In this document: positions 9,950-18,187 of the stretch, piece by piece
Position numbering within the stretch: position 1 is the first letter of the stretch
Layout of the letters: each line of letters starts with the position of its first letter
Assembly: GCA_026627305.1 (NCBI GenBank)
Contig: JAPNVD010000001.1
Location: forward strand, 27,082-91,081
Origin: Sulfolobaceae archaeon
GTDB lineage: Archaea; Thermoproteota; Thermoprotei_A; Sulfolobales; Sulfolobaceae
DNA: 64,000 bases
Reading direction: 5' to 3'
The notes under the pieces: generated by a model
Database searches by the model: none
Told to the model about the DNA's origin: nothing
The model's input: only the letters and a program-made list of their open reading frames with translations
Position numbers and translations under genes: made by a program

Positions 9950-10252
9950 ATCTAATAATTCTACACTTAAAAATAAAAAATTTTGGTAAATTTGTTTTTG
10001 GTTGTTGGTTTCATGCTAACTACCGACCTCCTCTCTTGTAGAAGGTTCCGTTCATCTTTGTAAGTGTCAAGGAGTGGTTGATTAAAGGATTAGGGGTGCA
10101 TCTTAATTACTATAACGTGAAGTAACACATGTATGATCTCGCTTAGAAATCATGGGTTGATTACAGTCTTGACGTTTACCTAAACAATTTCTATCCTCCC
10201 AAAGTTCAACGTTCTGAGGGATATAATCCTTTTACCTATAGTACTCTATACA
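9950..10252. other. Spacer with decayed coding sequence
   Basis: No intact frame is visible. Around 10,160-10,250 the plus strand translates into SLDVYLNNFYPPKVQRSEGYN, a coding-like segment that does not join to a start. It may be the 3' remnant of an older gene. Confidence 0.3.
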
Positions 10253-10521
10253 ATGATAGTCTTAGACAAGCTTCACCCAAAGGCTGAGATATTCAGGTTC
10301 TCTAAGAGTGACCTCATAATAGCCTCGATTTCAGCAATACCTTATCTCGGCTTAATATATCTCTCAAAGGACTTATATGCTATCGTGCCAATAATTCTCT
10401 TAGCATCTTCCTTTATTTCTTTAAGAAGAAAATTAACATGTGGGGTAACGTTTTAGGCACAGCTTTTACCTCTTCTCTAGTTATCATATATTTTGTATTT
10501 GCTCTAAATCCATACTTTTAC
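10253..10521 (+). pseudogene. Membrane protein gene interrupted by a TnpB element
   Basis: The frame from ATG 10,253 encodes MIVLDKLHPKAEIFRFSKSD and then two hydrophobic helices. After about 60 residues it shifts: the next frame continues smoothly as a third helix (GTAFTSSLVIIYFVFALNPY) and stops being protein-like exactly at TTAC, 10,518-10,521, where the IS element begins. The gene therefore carries a frameshift near 10,435 and an insertion at its 3' side. A hydrophobic C-terminal piece at 11,430-11,531, beyond the element, could be the other end. The original product was a small integral membrane protein that I cannot identify. Confidence 0.5.
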
Positions 10522-10556
10522 AAGGTGATGAAAGCCTCGCCCTTCAGGGCGGGGTT
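10522..10556 (+). repeat. IS605-type left end of the TnpB element
   Basis: AAGGTGATGAAAGCC followed by an 8-bp hairpin (CCTCGCCC / GGGCGGGG, loop TTCA). The first 15 bases recur exactly on the minus strand at 57,935-57,949, again right after TTAC. Confidence 0.7.
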
Positions 10557-11178
10557 GAAGGTATATAAACCCCCTTTTCCCCCTCTACTTCTATCTGTGG
10601 GCAGAGGGGTAAAAGACAAGGGTGAGATAGAAATCAGAGGTACAGTCTCAATGAAGATTTTTCTCCCTACTTCCCTCTTTTCAGCTTAATTGAAAGGTAT
10701 GAAAGAAGTCTACGTTTCGTCCTTAATTGGTTGAAGGAAAACAAGCCAAAGTACTTGTTAAAAGATACGCATTGAGGTGGCTAAGTCGTTTAACGCCTCA
10801 GCGATCTTTTTAGAGGACTTAAACAACCTCATTAAAAGTGCGAAGAAATTACTAAGTGAGTTTAGGGATAGGCTTTATCTCATGCAGTACCATCGTTTGC
10901 GGTACTGAATAGAATGGCAGGCAAAGAAGCACGGTCTAAAGGTTGTGTATATTGGCCCTCACTACTCCTCTACTCATTGCCATAAGTGCGGTAGAGAATT
11001 GGTAGAGGTCGTCCATAGGTATTTTCACTGTTCATGCGATTACGAAGACGACCGCGACGTCATAGCTGTCGTGAACTTGTATGGGAGGGGTCTCTGAGCC
11101 TCTCGACTGCCCCTCATATGAGATATGTAACTCCTAATCGATGAGGGGAACCCTCGCCCTTAGGGCGGGGAGAAAGTG
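10522..11178 (+). mobile_element. Decayed IS200/IS605-family TnpB element with both ends
   Basis: The left end starts after TTAC with AAGGTGATGAAAGCC and the hairpin CCTCGCCC-TTCA-GGGCGGGG (10,535-10,554). The right end is CCTCGCCC-TTA-GGGCGGGG (11,152-11,170). Between them lies only ~650 bp against about 1.2-1.4 kb in an intact element. The 3' part still encodes the RuvC-II region (LEDLNNLIKSAKKLLSEF), the zinc finger [20 protein letters not shown] and the last RuvC motif [14 protein letters not shown]. These pieces carry a stop near 10,906 and a large internal deletion. No TnpA is present. The element is dead as a nuclease, but its right end keeps the region that specifies the omega RNA. 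Confidence 0.8.
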
Positions 11179-11429
11179 AGAAGGGTGACGTGTAAACCCC
11201 TCTCTTTTTTAAGGAAGGCACCACTTTAACAAGGACAGTTCTATTTCTATCATAAGTATAGGGTTAACACTACCTTTTAATGCTTACTAGCGGTTCCGGC
11301 CAATAAAAAGAAGGCATTATACAACAACGATATTATTTTGTCCGAAGAAAGGATATTCTGCTCACCTTCTTTCAATTACAAGGAAATTTATGTACTATAA
11401 GGCATTCATTTTAGGATTATTAAGACCAC

Positions 11430-11531
11430 GGGCTTACTGTTAGTGTATTATTGACCTTGAGAATTATCTTACCCTTTGTAATAATTGAAGGCATTGTCAT
11501 CTCTCTTTCACTAAAGGGTATAAGAAGTTAA
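11430..11531 (+). pseudogene. C-terminal remnant of a membrane protein
   Basis: The plus strand encodes a hydrophobic segment, LRIILPFVIIEGIVISLSLK, ending GIRS-stop at 11,531, with no start codon of its own. It could be the displaced end of the membrane protein gene interrupted at 10,521, or an unrelated fragment. The intervening 11,180-11,430 contains no recognisable coding sequence. Confidence 0.35.
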
Positions 11532-11605
11532 TAGCAGTAGGTAGTACTGAATAGACTCATAAAGATATATTACTTTCTTTATAGTACGGCAGACTATTGA
11601 ATTCT

Positions 11606-12019
11606 TCACGGTAGTATGACATAGTCCTTATATTTCTGTTCAAGTTTATTGTAAAACTTAAAATCCGTAGTTATTAATTTATCATTATTTTCTATTGCAA
11701 GCTGTAAAAAGGCAGTATCGTAAACAGTAGTTCTTTCATTTAACGCTAGTTGAACTGTCTCATACAATATATCGATTATTCGCTTTACTCTACATATGTT
11801 GTTCATGAAGTCAATCGCTAATCTTAAGTTATTCAAAACATATTCCTTATCCTCACTGAATAACAAAATCCTTTTCCAAGCTACATTAGCCACTTCTGCA
11901 TAGGCGAGATCAAGTGTAATACAACTTTCACTACTTTTACTCATTATTAAACTTCTGACCTTTTCAGTGTAATTGTCCTTGAAAAACATAGATGCTATGG
12001 CAGAGGAATCAAGTATCAT
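11606..12019 (-). CDS. vapC: VapC-type PIN-domain toxin
   Basis: The 137-residue PIN-domain ribonuclease has the acidic residues of the family: MILDSSAIASMFFKD at the start, Glu in LAYAEVANVAWKR, Asp in YDTAFLQLAIENNDKLITTD near the end. It would cut structured or translation-linked RNA when freed from its antitoxin. ATG 12,019 follows directly after the TGA of the upstream vapB, which shows coupled translation. Confidence 0.88.
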   Translation of the reverse strand: MILDSSAIASMFFKDNYTEKVRSLIMSKSSESCITLDLAYAEVANVAWKRILLFSEDKEYVLNNLRLAIDFMNNICRVKRIIDILYETVQLALNERTTVYDTAFLQLAIENNDKLITTDFKFYNKLEQKYKDYVILP

Positions 12020-12235
12020 TCATTTTTCCTCCCTATCCTCTCTTATCAACTCGGCGTTGTCTATAACTTTCATCTTTTCTAAATTCGACTTCGAATTTTC
12101 TAGGTAATACTTCATTAATTCTTCCCTCACCCTCCTTTGTATATATTCGCGTAGTTCGGTTTGCCAATCCACATTTACTATATCCATTAATTGCTTTAGT
12201 TCTTTAGGAATCCGTATACTAATAACCGTAGACAT
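12020..12235 (-). CDS. vapB: VapB-type antitoxin
   Basis: The 71-residue protein begins MSTVISIRIPKELKQLMD, which is the strand-then-helix start of a ribbon-helix-helix DNA-binding domain. Its charged, flexible C-terminus would wrap the toxin. Its stop codon abuts the start of vapC. Such pairs normally repress their own promoter, which here would lie within 12,236-12,280. Confidence 0.8.
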   Translation of the reverse strand: MSTVISIRIPKELKQLMDIVNVDWQTELREYIQRRVREELMKYYLENSKSNLEKMKVIDNAELIREDREEK

Positions 12236-12409
12236 ATTATAGTATATGGAAGCGGTAAATTTAAACTTTACTATTTATAACCCAATGAAATCAGAAGTCC
12301 AGGGTCGATTAATAGGCTCGGTTTCATCATTGTAACTTTAAACTATTAACTAAAGGGTATTTTCATGGGATCGAGGCTCTAGTAAATACATTACTACCTT
12401 AAGTGATGA

Positions 12410-12634
12410 GTGATCATCCATTACTTTTTTAATGATAGATTAGAGTCAAGAACCTTGGAAATTGTATTATCAAGGCCTCCTTTCGGAACTACAGCAATAT
12501 CTAAAGTCAATGATAATAAGATCGTATATTCGACTGTTTCTCTTCATGAGATAAATATAGGAAATACCCTAACATATGATAAGAATGCAGGAGGCATTCC
12601 AATGATGAGAAGAATAAAAGTGATTTATGAATGA
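12410..12634 (+). CDS. Small unidentified protein
   Basis: The 74-residue frame starts at GTG 12,410 and reads as a beta-rich protein with GGIPMMRRIKVIYE at the end. I do not recognise the family. The segment FGTTAISKVNDNKIVYSTVS looks like a genuine soluble domain, so it may be a small protein or the end of a longer lost one. It stands alone upstream of the E1 alpha gene. Confidence 0.4.
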   Translation: MIIHYFFNDRLESRTLEIVLSRPPFGTTAISKVNDNKIVYSTVSLHEINIGNTLTYDKNAGGIPMMRRIKVIYE

Positions 12635-12730
12635 GTTCTTCCTACAGAACTTTTGGGCAAAGATGAGTTTTTGATATTTAATTGACTTATTTATAAAAGA
12701 TTTATTAAGTAGGAAAAATACAATAATTAT

Positions 12731-13768
12731 ATGATAATAAAACCTGAACCAACGATAAAAGATCTAAGTTTTATAATAGATAACTCAGGTTTAAAGCCTA
12801 ATGATTTACTAAACATGTATAAGAGAATGGTTACAATAAGGTATTTCGAAGAGGAAATTAGGAAAGTATACCATGAGGGAAAAAACCCATTTAACATGGC
12901 ATCAGGAATTATAAGGGGAGAAATGCATTTGGCTATAGGTCAAGAGGCAGTAGCTGTAGGCTCTTTATATAACGTTAGAGTAGACGATGTAGTAATAAGT
13001 ACGCATAGACCGCACCATCACGCGATAGCTAAGGGTGTAGACCTTAAGAAGCTAGCAGCTGAAATATTCGGAAAAGCTACAGGTCTTTGCAGGGGTAAAG
13101 GGGGACATATGCATTTGTTTGATAAAGAGAAAAACTTCGCCTGTAGTGGTATTGTAGGCGCTTCATTTCCTCAAGCTGCTGGAGCTGCTTTTGCTTTCAA
13201 ATATTTAAATAAGGATAATGTAGCCTTTGCGTTTGCTGGAGAAGGGGCTGCTAACCATGGGACCTTTTCAGAAACCTTAAATATAGCCAGTGCATGGGAA
13301 TTGCCGTTAATCATTGTAATAGAGGATAATAAATACGCTGACTCAACCCCTAAATCGCTTGTGATGTCGACCACTTTCCACTATCAAAGGGGCTTAGCAT
13401 ATAACGTTCCATCTTATCTCGTCGATGGTATGGATGTGATTGACGTTTACATCACAACAAAGAAAGCTGTTGAGAGAGGTAGGAGAGGATTTGGACCAAC
13501 ACTAATTGAAGCTATAACGTATAGATACGTCGGGCACTTTGAGGGAGATGGAGAGGAATATAGAACTAAGGACGAAGTTGAGTTTTGGTCCCAAGTGGAT
13601 CCTATAAGGAGGTTAGAGAACAGATTATTAAAGCTAAACTTCGCTGATTCAGAGATGTTAGCTAAATTAAGGGAAGAGGCTAGAAGGGAGGTGCAAGAAG
13701 CTATAGATTTCGCAATTAAAAGTCCATATCCCAGCCCAGAAGAAGCTTTAAGAGGTGTTTTCGCATGA
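12731..13768 (+). CDS. 2-oxoacid dehydrogenase E1 component, alpha subunit
   Basis: The 345-residue protein carries the thiamine diphosphate motif of E1 alpha, GEGAANHGTFSETLNIAS, ending IEDNKYADST. The conserved GGHMHLF and STHRPHHHAIAKG segments are also present. With E1 beta it decarboxylates a 2-oxoacid (pyruvate, branched-chain or acetoin-type substrates) and passes the acyl group to a lipoyl E2. The E2 and E3 genes are not in the window. The gene overlaps E1 beta by 4 nt (ATGA). A TATA-like TTTATAAAAG precedes it near 12,690. Confidence 0.9.
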   Translation: MIIKPEPTIKDLSFIIDNSGLKPNDLLNMYKRMVTIRYFEEEIRKVYHEGKNPFNMASGIIRGEMHLAIGQEAVAVGSLYNVRVDDVVISTHRPHHHAIAKGVDLKKLAAEIFGKATGLCRGKGGHMHLFDKEKNFACSGIVGASFPQAAGAAFAFKYLNKDNVAFAFAGEGAANHGTFSETLNIASAWELPLIIVIEDNKYADSTPKSLVMSTTFHYQRGLAYNVPSYLVDGMDVIDVYITTKKAVERGRRGFGPTLIEAITYRYVGHFEGDGEEYRTKDEVEFWSQVDPIRRLENRLLKLNFADSEMLAKLREEARREVQEAIDFAIKSPYPSPEEALRGVFA

Positions 13769-14766
13769 AGATAAGAGGAATTGCTCAAGCTATAAGCGAG
13801 GGAATAAGACAAGAGATGGAGAGGAATGATAAAATAGTAGTCCTAGGCGAGGACGTAACGTACTGGGGGGCAGTGTTCGGTTTTACGATGGGATTGTTTG
13901 ATAAATTCGGTAGGAAAAGAATTATTGACACTCCTATTACTGAACAAACGTTCATGGGTATGGGTGTAGGTGCTGCCTCAGTAGGATTACACCCCGTAAT
14001 ATCCCTAATGTTTGTTGATTTCTTAGGTGCCGGTTTTGATCAGATGTTCAATCACATGGCTAAGAACTACTACATGAGTGGCGGACAATTTCCTATGCCA
14101 ATTACAGTAATAACTGCGATCGGGGGAGGCTATGGGGATTCCTCACAGCACTCACAAGTACTTTATAGCATATTTGCACACTTACCTGGTTTTAAAGTAG
14201 TAGTTCCATCAACACCTTATGACGCTAAAGGCTTGACGATCAAGGCTCTAAGAGATCAAAATCCAGTAATCATATTCGGTCATAAACTGCTAACTGGCTT
14301 ACCTTTCTTACCGTTTGAAGGCATTGAGGAGGAAGTTCCAGATGAGCCCTATGAAATAGATTTCGGTAAGGCTATAGTCAGAAAGGAGGGGAGTGATATA
14401 ACGATAATAGGAACAGCACTAATGGTTCATAGGAGCTTGAAGGCTGCTGAAATGTTGGAGAAAGAGGGAATCTCGGCTGAGGTCATAGACTTAAGGACTC
14501 TAGTTCCACTAGACGAAGAAACTATTATCAAATCAGCTAAGAAGACAGGGAAAGTTTTGATAGTTGATGAAGATTATATGAGTTACGGTATGACAGGAGA
14601 GATAGCTTTCAGAATTCAAAGCAAGGCGCTAAGGGAGTTGAAAGTACCGATTTCGAGGTTAGCAGTACCAGATGTTCCAATACCTTTCTCAGAACCATTA
14701 GAAAATGCGGTTATCCCAAGTGTTAAGAGCATATACGATGAGGCTAAAAAATTATTAATGCATTGA
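13765..14766 (+). CDS. 2-oxoacid dehydrogenase E1 component, beta subunit
   Basis: The 333-residue protein has the E1 beta transketolase-like fold, with VLGEDVTYWGAVFGFTMGLF near the start. Also typical are TPITEQTFMGMGVGAASVGL, the central FDQMFNHMAKNYYMSGGQ and the C-terminal EVIDLRTLVPLDEETI. It forms the heterotetramer with the alpha subunit and completes the active site. It is translationally coupled to the alpha gene. Confidence 0.9.
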   Translation: MKIRGIAQAISEGIRQEMERNDKIVVLGEDVTYWGAVFGFTMGLFDKFGRKRIIDTPITEQTFMGMGVGAASVGLHPVISLMFVDFLGAGFDQMFNHMAKNYYMSGGQFPMPITVITAIGGGYGDSSQHSQVLYSIFAHLPGFKVVVPSTPYDAKGLTIKALRDQNPVIIFGHKLLTGLPFLPFEGIEEEVPDEPYEIDFGKAIVRKEGSDITIIGTALMVHRSLKAAEMLEKEGISAEVIDLRTLVPLDEETIIKSAKKTGKVLIVDEDYMSYGMTGEIAFRIQSKALRELKVPISRLAVPDVPIPFSEPLENAVIPSVKSIYDEAKKLLMH

Positions 14767-15245
14767 AATAAATACTCTACCATTCCTCTATTGAAAAAAT
14801 TTTGTATATAAAAAATTTACCTAGACTGCTTTCTAATACTTCTAATTTCCGTGATCCACACTTTGGCAATGATCTCTAGGGAAATAAATATATATGAATA
14901 GTTGTTACATCTTATGTAAGGTAATTTTTCTCTCTCAAACATTATTACTCACCTGCTAGAACCATAGCAACGGAATATCCTCTATTCCATCCGCCAATTC
15001 CGTTGATTAAAACCTTATTTATACCCTTAACTTGTCGGTTATATCATTTACTCAATCAATTGTATTATAATAGCCTCTTCTAATATAAGTTAACTGTTCG
15101 ACTTATTAGATGTGAAAAAAGCTATGCTGTAATTATCAACCCAAGTCTAAGGATTCTGATTGGGGGAGACAATCTAATCGAACCTAAAATCTATGTAATA
15201 TTATTACAAGTATATTATTAAAGATAATTAAGTAAAAAAGAAAAA
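14767..15245. other. Spacer with one minus-strand gene fragment
   Basis: About 480 bp without an intact gene. On the minus strand near 14,955-15,030 a short frame reads INGIGGWNRGYSVAMVLAGE before a stop, which looks like the C-terminus of a lost enzyme that I cannot name. The rest is AT-rich and featureless. Confidence 0.35.
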
Positions 15246-15255
15246 TTTATAAATA
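15246..15255 (+). promoter_or_regulatory. TATA box of the C/D box sRNA
   Basis: TTTATAAATA is centred about 25 nt before the first base of the terminal stem at 15,274, so transcription should start at the stem itself. Confidence 0.5.
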
Positions 15256-15273
15256 TTTGCTTAAAGAAGAGGA

Positions 15274-15354
15274 TTGGGGAGTGGCGGAGGATGATGAACC
15301 GTTTGTAAGCGGATCCATGAAGAGCCAGGCTAACACTGAACCGCCACTCCCCAA
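15274..15354 (+). ncRNA. C/D box sRNA closed by a 14-bp terminal stem
   Basis: The 81-nt RNA has archaeal C/D sRNA architecture. Box C ATGATGA is at 15,291-15,297, a 12-nt guide at 15,298-15,309, box D' CGGA at 15,310-15,313, and box C' ATGAAGA at 15,317-15,323. A second 12-nt guide lies at 15,324-15,335 and box D CTGA at 15,336-15,339. Both guides have the standard 12-nt length set by the L7Ae/Nop5/fibrillarin complex. Unusually, the box core is enclosed by a perfect 14-bp stem (TTGGGGAGTGGCGG with its complement at 15,341-15,354). A T-rich run follows and could end transcription. The guides would direct 2'-O-methylation of RNAs containing CTTACAAACGGT and TGTTAGCCTGGC; I have not identified the targets. 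Confidence 0.7.
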
Positions 15355-15538
15355 ATTTCTTTTTATTATTTATTAGGTAAAAAGCCTTTCCTTTTGAATA
15401 ATACCTCAGCTAAACCATTCTATTATCAGGGAAAATCCTGCCCTTCAAGAAAGAGGTTAGACATAATGGGAACTTTTCACATATGAAGGCTTATGGTGCT
15501 GATGTTAAACATTGTAGTCGTGTAAAAGGAGAGAAATT
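15355..15538. other. Spacer after the sRNA
   Basis: The T-rich tract CAAATTTCTTTTTATT at 15,352-15,367 follows the sRNA and is a likely termination signal; the same sequence CCCCAAATTTCTTTT follows the related copy at 44,762. The remainder has only short interrupted frames. Confidence 0.35.
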
Positions 15539-15768
15539 AGAAAATAATAAAGAACAAAGAAGAAATTAATAAAAAAGTTGATAGGCTAATTAAAGATGAG
15601 CATGGAAGAAAATTCACCATTGATGACGCTATAAACTATTTGTTAAAGAGGGTAGAGGAAGAGGTAAGGAAAAAAGACCTGATCAAGTGTTAGGGATAGT
15701 AAAAGGTGTTGGGGAAGATGGAGCTGCCAAACCGTTTGAAGGGAGTAAAAGGAGATTTTTGATATGGT
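15539..15768 (+). pseudogene. Frameshifted antitoxin gene
   Basis: Two consecutive frames join at the A-run near 15,671-15,676. The first reads NKKVDRLIKDEHGRKFTIDD followed by AINYLLKRVEEEVRKK. The other continues RPDQVLGIVKGVGEDGAAKP and ends FLIW-stop at 15,768. Length, charge and the RLI...FTIDDAINYL pattern suit a VapB/RelB-type antitoxin. No start codon is present at the 5' side, where the frame begins after TAG with AAA-ATA-ATA. No toxin gene follows, so this is a relic of a toxin-antitoxin pair. Confidence 0.5.
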
Positions 15769-16202
15769 AAAATAAGCTTATAATGCTCTCAATGAGGTTA
15801 AGAATCCTTGATTTAACGTCGCTGGATAATCTATCTAACAGTTTTTCGATAGAGTCTTCTGCCACTCTAGCCAAAGACGCTCTTTCTCACCTGCTTAGGA
15901 CTAGCATATTTTAGCTTATCAACCTCTAAAGGATTAATCCTTAAATACTAGGTTATGTTTCCTTCTGCTAGAAGTTCATCGAAGTTAGTAAACTATGTCT
16001 TTTTCCTGTTAAACGTTTTATGAGGTTATGGGGGAAGGCTTGCAGGCATTAGACCTTTTAATCTCAACTTCTCGTCCTACATTTTTATCCTTAACGACGA
16101 TTTTATATAAAGTTTTCAACATATCTTAACTTTCGTGGTGTTCACGACGAGGTAATACCCATAAAAAGTTTAAGCAAAAAGTTTTGATCTACTCTCTAAA
16201 CC
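15769..16202. other. Spacer upstream of the dpo2 operon
   Basis: No supported gene. A minus-strand frame at 15,683-15,874 has a helical start (ARVAEDSIEKLLDRLSSDVK) but its second half is only the reverse of the antitoxin relic, so at most a short fragment is real. One ACTTTC hexamer is present at 16,129-16,134. Confidence 0.3.
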
Positions 16203-16230
16203 CTTTTTAACTTTCTCTTCAAATATATAA
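16203..16230 (+). promoter_or_regulatory. Promoter of the dpo2 operon with a DNA-damage hexamer
   Basis: CTTTTTAA (16,203-16,210) is 26 nt before GTG 16,234 and could be the TATA box of a leaderless transcript. A second candidate, AAATATATAA (16,221-16,230), would place the start downstream of that GTG. ACTTTC at 16,210-16,215 matches the ANTTTC hexamer described for Sulfolobus DNA-damage-responsive promoters, and the known Dpo2 genes belong to that response. The hexamer overlaps the first candidate, which is unusual. Confidence 0.45.
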
Positions 16231-16233
16231 ACT

Positions 16234-16473
16234 GTGGGAAGGACACAACCATCATTTACGGCAGCAATAGACGCTGAGCTAGAGAAGCTCTTCAGGTTAG
16301 CTAACAGACTCGATTACCCATGCTTTAGGGATGTTATACTAGAGGCCTCCAGAAGGGTTAGGTATTTCCAGAGCGCCCTCTATGACGAAGTTACAGACCC
16401 TCAAGAGATCCTAATGTTGGCTATAATATCAGTACTAGCGGAGATGAGCTGTAATGGAAGGGTACGTCATTGA
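16234..16473 (+). CDS. Small conserved protein encoded before PolB2
   Basis: The 79-residue helical protein (PSFTAAIDAELEKLFRLANR, then DVILEASRRVRYFQSALYDE) has no motif known to me. It overlaps the polymerase gene by 20 nt, so the two are translationally coupled. By context it is the first product of the DNA-damage-responsive dpo2 operon of Sulfolobales and may be an accessory subunit. The start is uncertain: GTG 16,234 is the only one near the 5' end, but one of the two promoter candidates lies too close to it. Confidence 0.65.
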   Translation: MGRTQPSFTAAIDAELEKLFRLANRLDYPCFRDVILEASRRVRYFQSALYDEVTDPQEILMLAIISVLAEMSCNGRVRH

Positions 16474-18187
16474 CGCTATACCATCTCATAAAAGCGTGAT
16501 CCTAGTGCTAGACAATTTCAGAAGGGTTAAGATAAGGACAACTTTCCCCATTTATGTCAAGACTGATAAGCCCGAAATAATAGCCCAACACCCTTCAGTG
16601 CTCAGCTATGAGGAGGAGATGTGGAGGGATCTAGAGGGGAGGGATTTAAAGCTCTACAGGTTTGAGCTATCTGACATCAACGCTTATAACTATATAAAGG
16701 ACAAGAGCAGGGAGTGGGGATATGAAGTAGTTAACGAGTTGCCAACAGTTCTAGCCCAAGCCCTTTATAGGCTAAACGCCTACCCCTTCAGGAAAGTAAG
16801 GGTAGCTGAAGATGGCAGTAAAGTGGAGCTAATAGAGGAGGAGGAAGGCTATATTGAATTCCCAAAGATAAAATACGCTACAGTGATAACGACTGATTGG
16901 TATGGACCCTCGTTGAAGGGTAAGGAATTCGTGGCTAAGGTTAACGATGAGGAGATAAGAGGGAGGATAGAAGACCTTGACCTAAAAGTCGATGTGGCTG
17001 AATGTTATGGCTTAGCCTGTGATAAAGTTAAGGCTAGCGTAAAGATAACATCCAAAAAAGCCCCAGTATCGGTTAAGGGTCTAATAGAGTGGTCGCTAAT
17101 AAGTAAAACGCCTATAAGGGAGCTGTATAACGCTACTATTGGAAAGGCATTAACTATAAATGAGGCTTGGGTTGCTTTTAAGAGAAAGGTAATTGTTCCA
17201 AGCGTAGTGCCAAGGGTAGAGAAGATGAGGACTATAGAGGAGTTGAAGGCTGTGGATAAGGGAGGTTTGATACTCTTCCCAAAGCTTGGCTGTTACGATG
17301 ATGTCTATCAGGTTGATTTCTCCTCCATGTACCCCTCGCTTATCGTTAAGTACAATATCTCAGCTGAGACTGTTGACAGATGTGAAGATATCGTAACTGA
17401 AATAGGGCATAGCATTTGCTTAAAGGAGAAGGGAATAGTCCCTGAAGCTCTTGAATGGTTAATAAAGAGAAAGAGAGAGCTCAAGAGGGTTGATAAGGAG
17501 AGGGCTGAGGCGATAAAGTGGATCTTAGTGGCGTCATTTGGATATTTGGGATATAGGAATTCGAAGTTCGGCAAAATAGAGGCTTATGAGCTCGTTACCT
17601 ATTTCGCCAGGAAGACGCTGAGGAGGGCTATAGATTTGGCTGAGGAGTTTGGGCTTGAGGTGCTACATGGCATAATAGATTCCTTGATAGTTAGAGGTGA
17701 AAGGGTTGAGGAGTTCGTCAAATCCGTTGAGGAGGATACTGGGCTGAGCCTAGAGGTGGAGAAGATGGACTGGGTTCTGTTCTTTTCATCTAGGGAAGGT
17801 ATGCCCTACCCTATGAGGTATTTGGGTAGGTTAAGTAACGGCGAGATGAAGGTAAAGGGGTTAGTGAGGAGTAACATGCCAAACGTAATAATAGATTTCT
17901 TGAACGATGTTGTTAAGGTTATGGCTAAGGCTAGGAGATGTGAGGATATAGACCTTGATGAAATAAGGAGGTTAAGGGATGAATATAGGAGGAGGATAAT
18001 CTCCTCTAAAGACCCCAAGGACTATGTGCTCTGGATAAAGGATAAACCTTACGTGAGGGGGGTTAACGGCTTTTACAGGGCTTATGAGGGCTATAATGGG
18101 AGGGATGTTTATTACTACCTAAATTACTTAGATAGAGAATATGAGGTGATCCTCTCTGCTCTTAACGGGCTTCAGGTCGCTAGATAG
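16454..18187 (+). CDS. dpo2: Family B DNA polymerase, PolB2/Dpo2 type
   Basis: The 577-residue protein is a family B polymerase with a reduced N-terminal region and no clear exonuclease motifs. Motif A is intact (VYQVDFSSMYPSLIVKYN, Asp near residue 288), and motif B is recognisable (AIKWILVASFGYLGYRNSKF). Motif C, normally Y-x-DTDS, is HGIIDSLIV: the first catalytic Asp is replaced by Ile while the second (about residue 409) is kept. This is the signature of the archaeal PolB2 group, once considered inactive but reported in Sulfolobus islandicus to act in translesion synthesis after DNA damage. It sits between a small helical protein and a RecA-like protein in one operon. Confidence 0.88.
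   Translation: MEGYVIDAIPSHKSVILVLDNFRRVKIRTTFPIYVKTDKPEIIAQHPSVLSYEEEMWRDLEGRDLKLYRFELSDINAYNYIKDKSREWGYEVVNELPTVLAQALYRLNAYPFRKVRVAEDGSKVELIEEEEGYIEFPKIKYATVITTDWYGPSLKGKEFVAKVNDEEIRGRIEDLDLKVDVAECYGLACDKVKASVKITSKKAPVSVKGLIEWSLISKTPIRELYNATIGKALTINEAWVAFKRKVIVPSVVPRVEKMRTIEELKAVDKGGLILFPKLGCYDDVYQVDFSSMYPSLIVKYNISAETVDRCEDIVTEIGHSICLKEKGIVPEALEWLIKRKRELKRVDKERAEAIKWILVASFGYLGYRNSKFGKIEAYELVTYFARKTLRRAIDLAEEFGLEVLHGIIDSLIVRGERVEEFVKSVEEDTGLSLEVEKMDWVLFFSSREGMPYPMRYLGRLSNGEMKVKGLVRSNMPNVIIDFLNDVVKVMAKARRCEDIDLDEIRRLRDEYRRRIISSKDPKDYVLWIKDKPYVRGVNGFYRAYEGYNGRDVYYYLNYLDREYEVILSALNGLQVAR

Noticed and set aside
15683..15874. Minus-strand frame with a helical start
   Set aside because: Half of it is the reverse of a better antitoxin-like relic, and there is no homologous motif.
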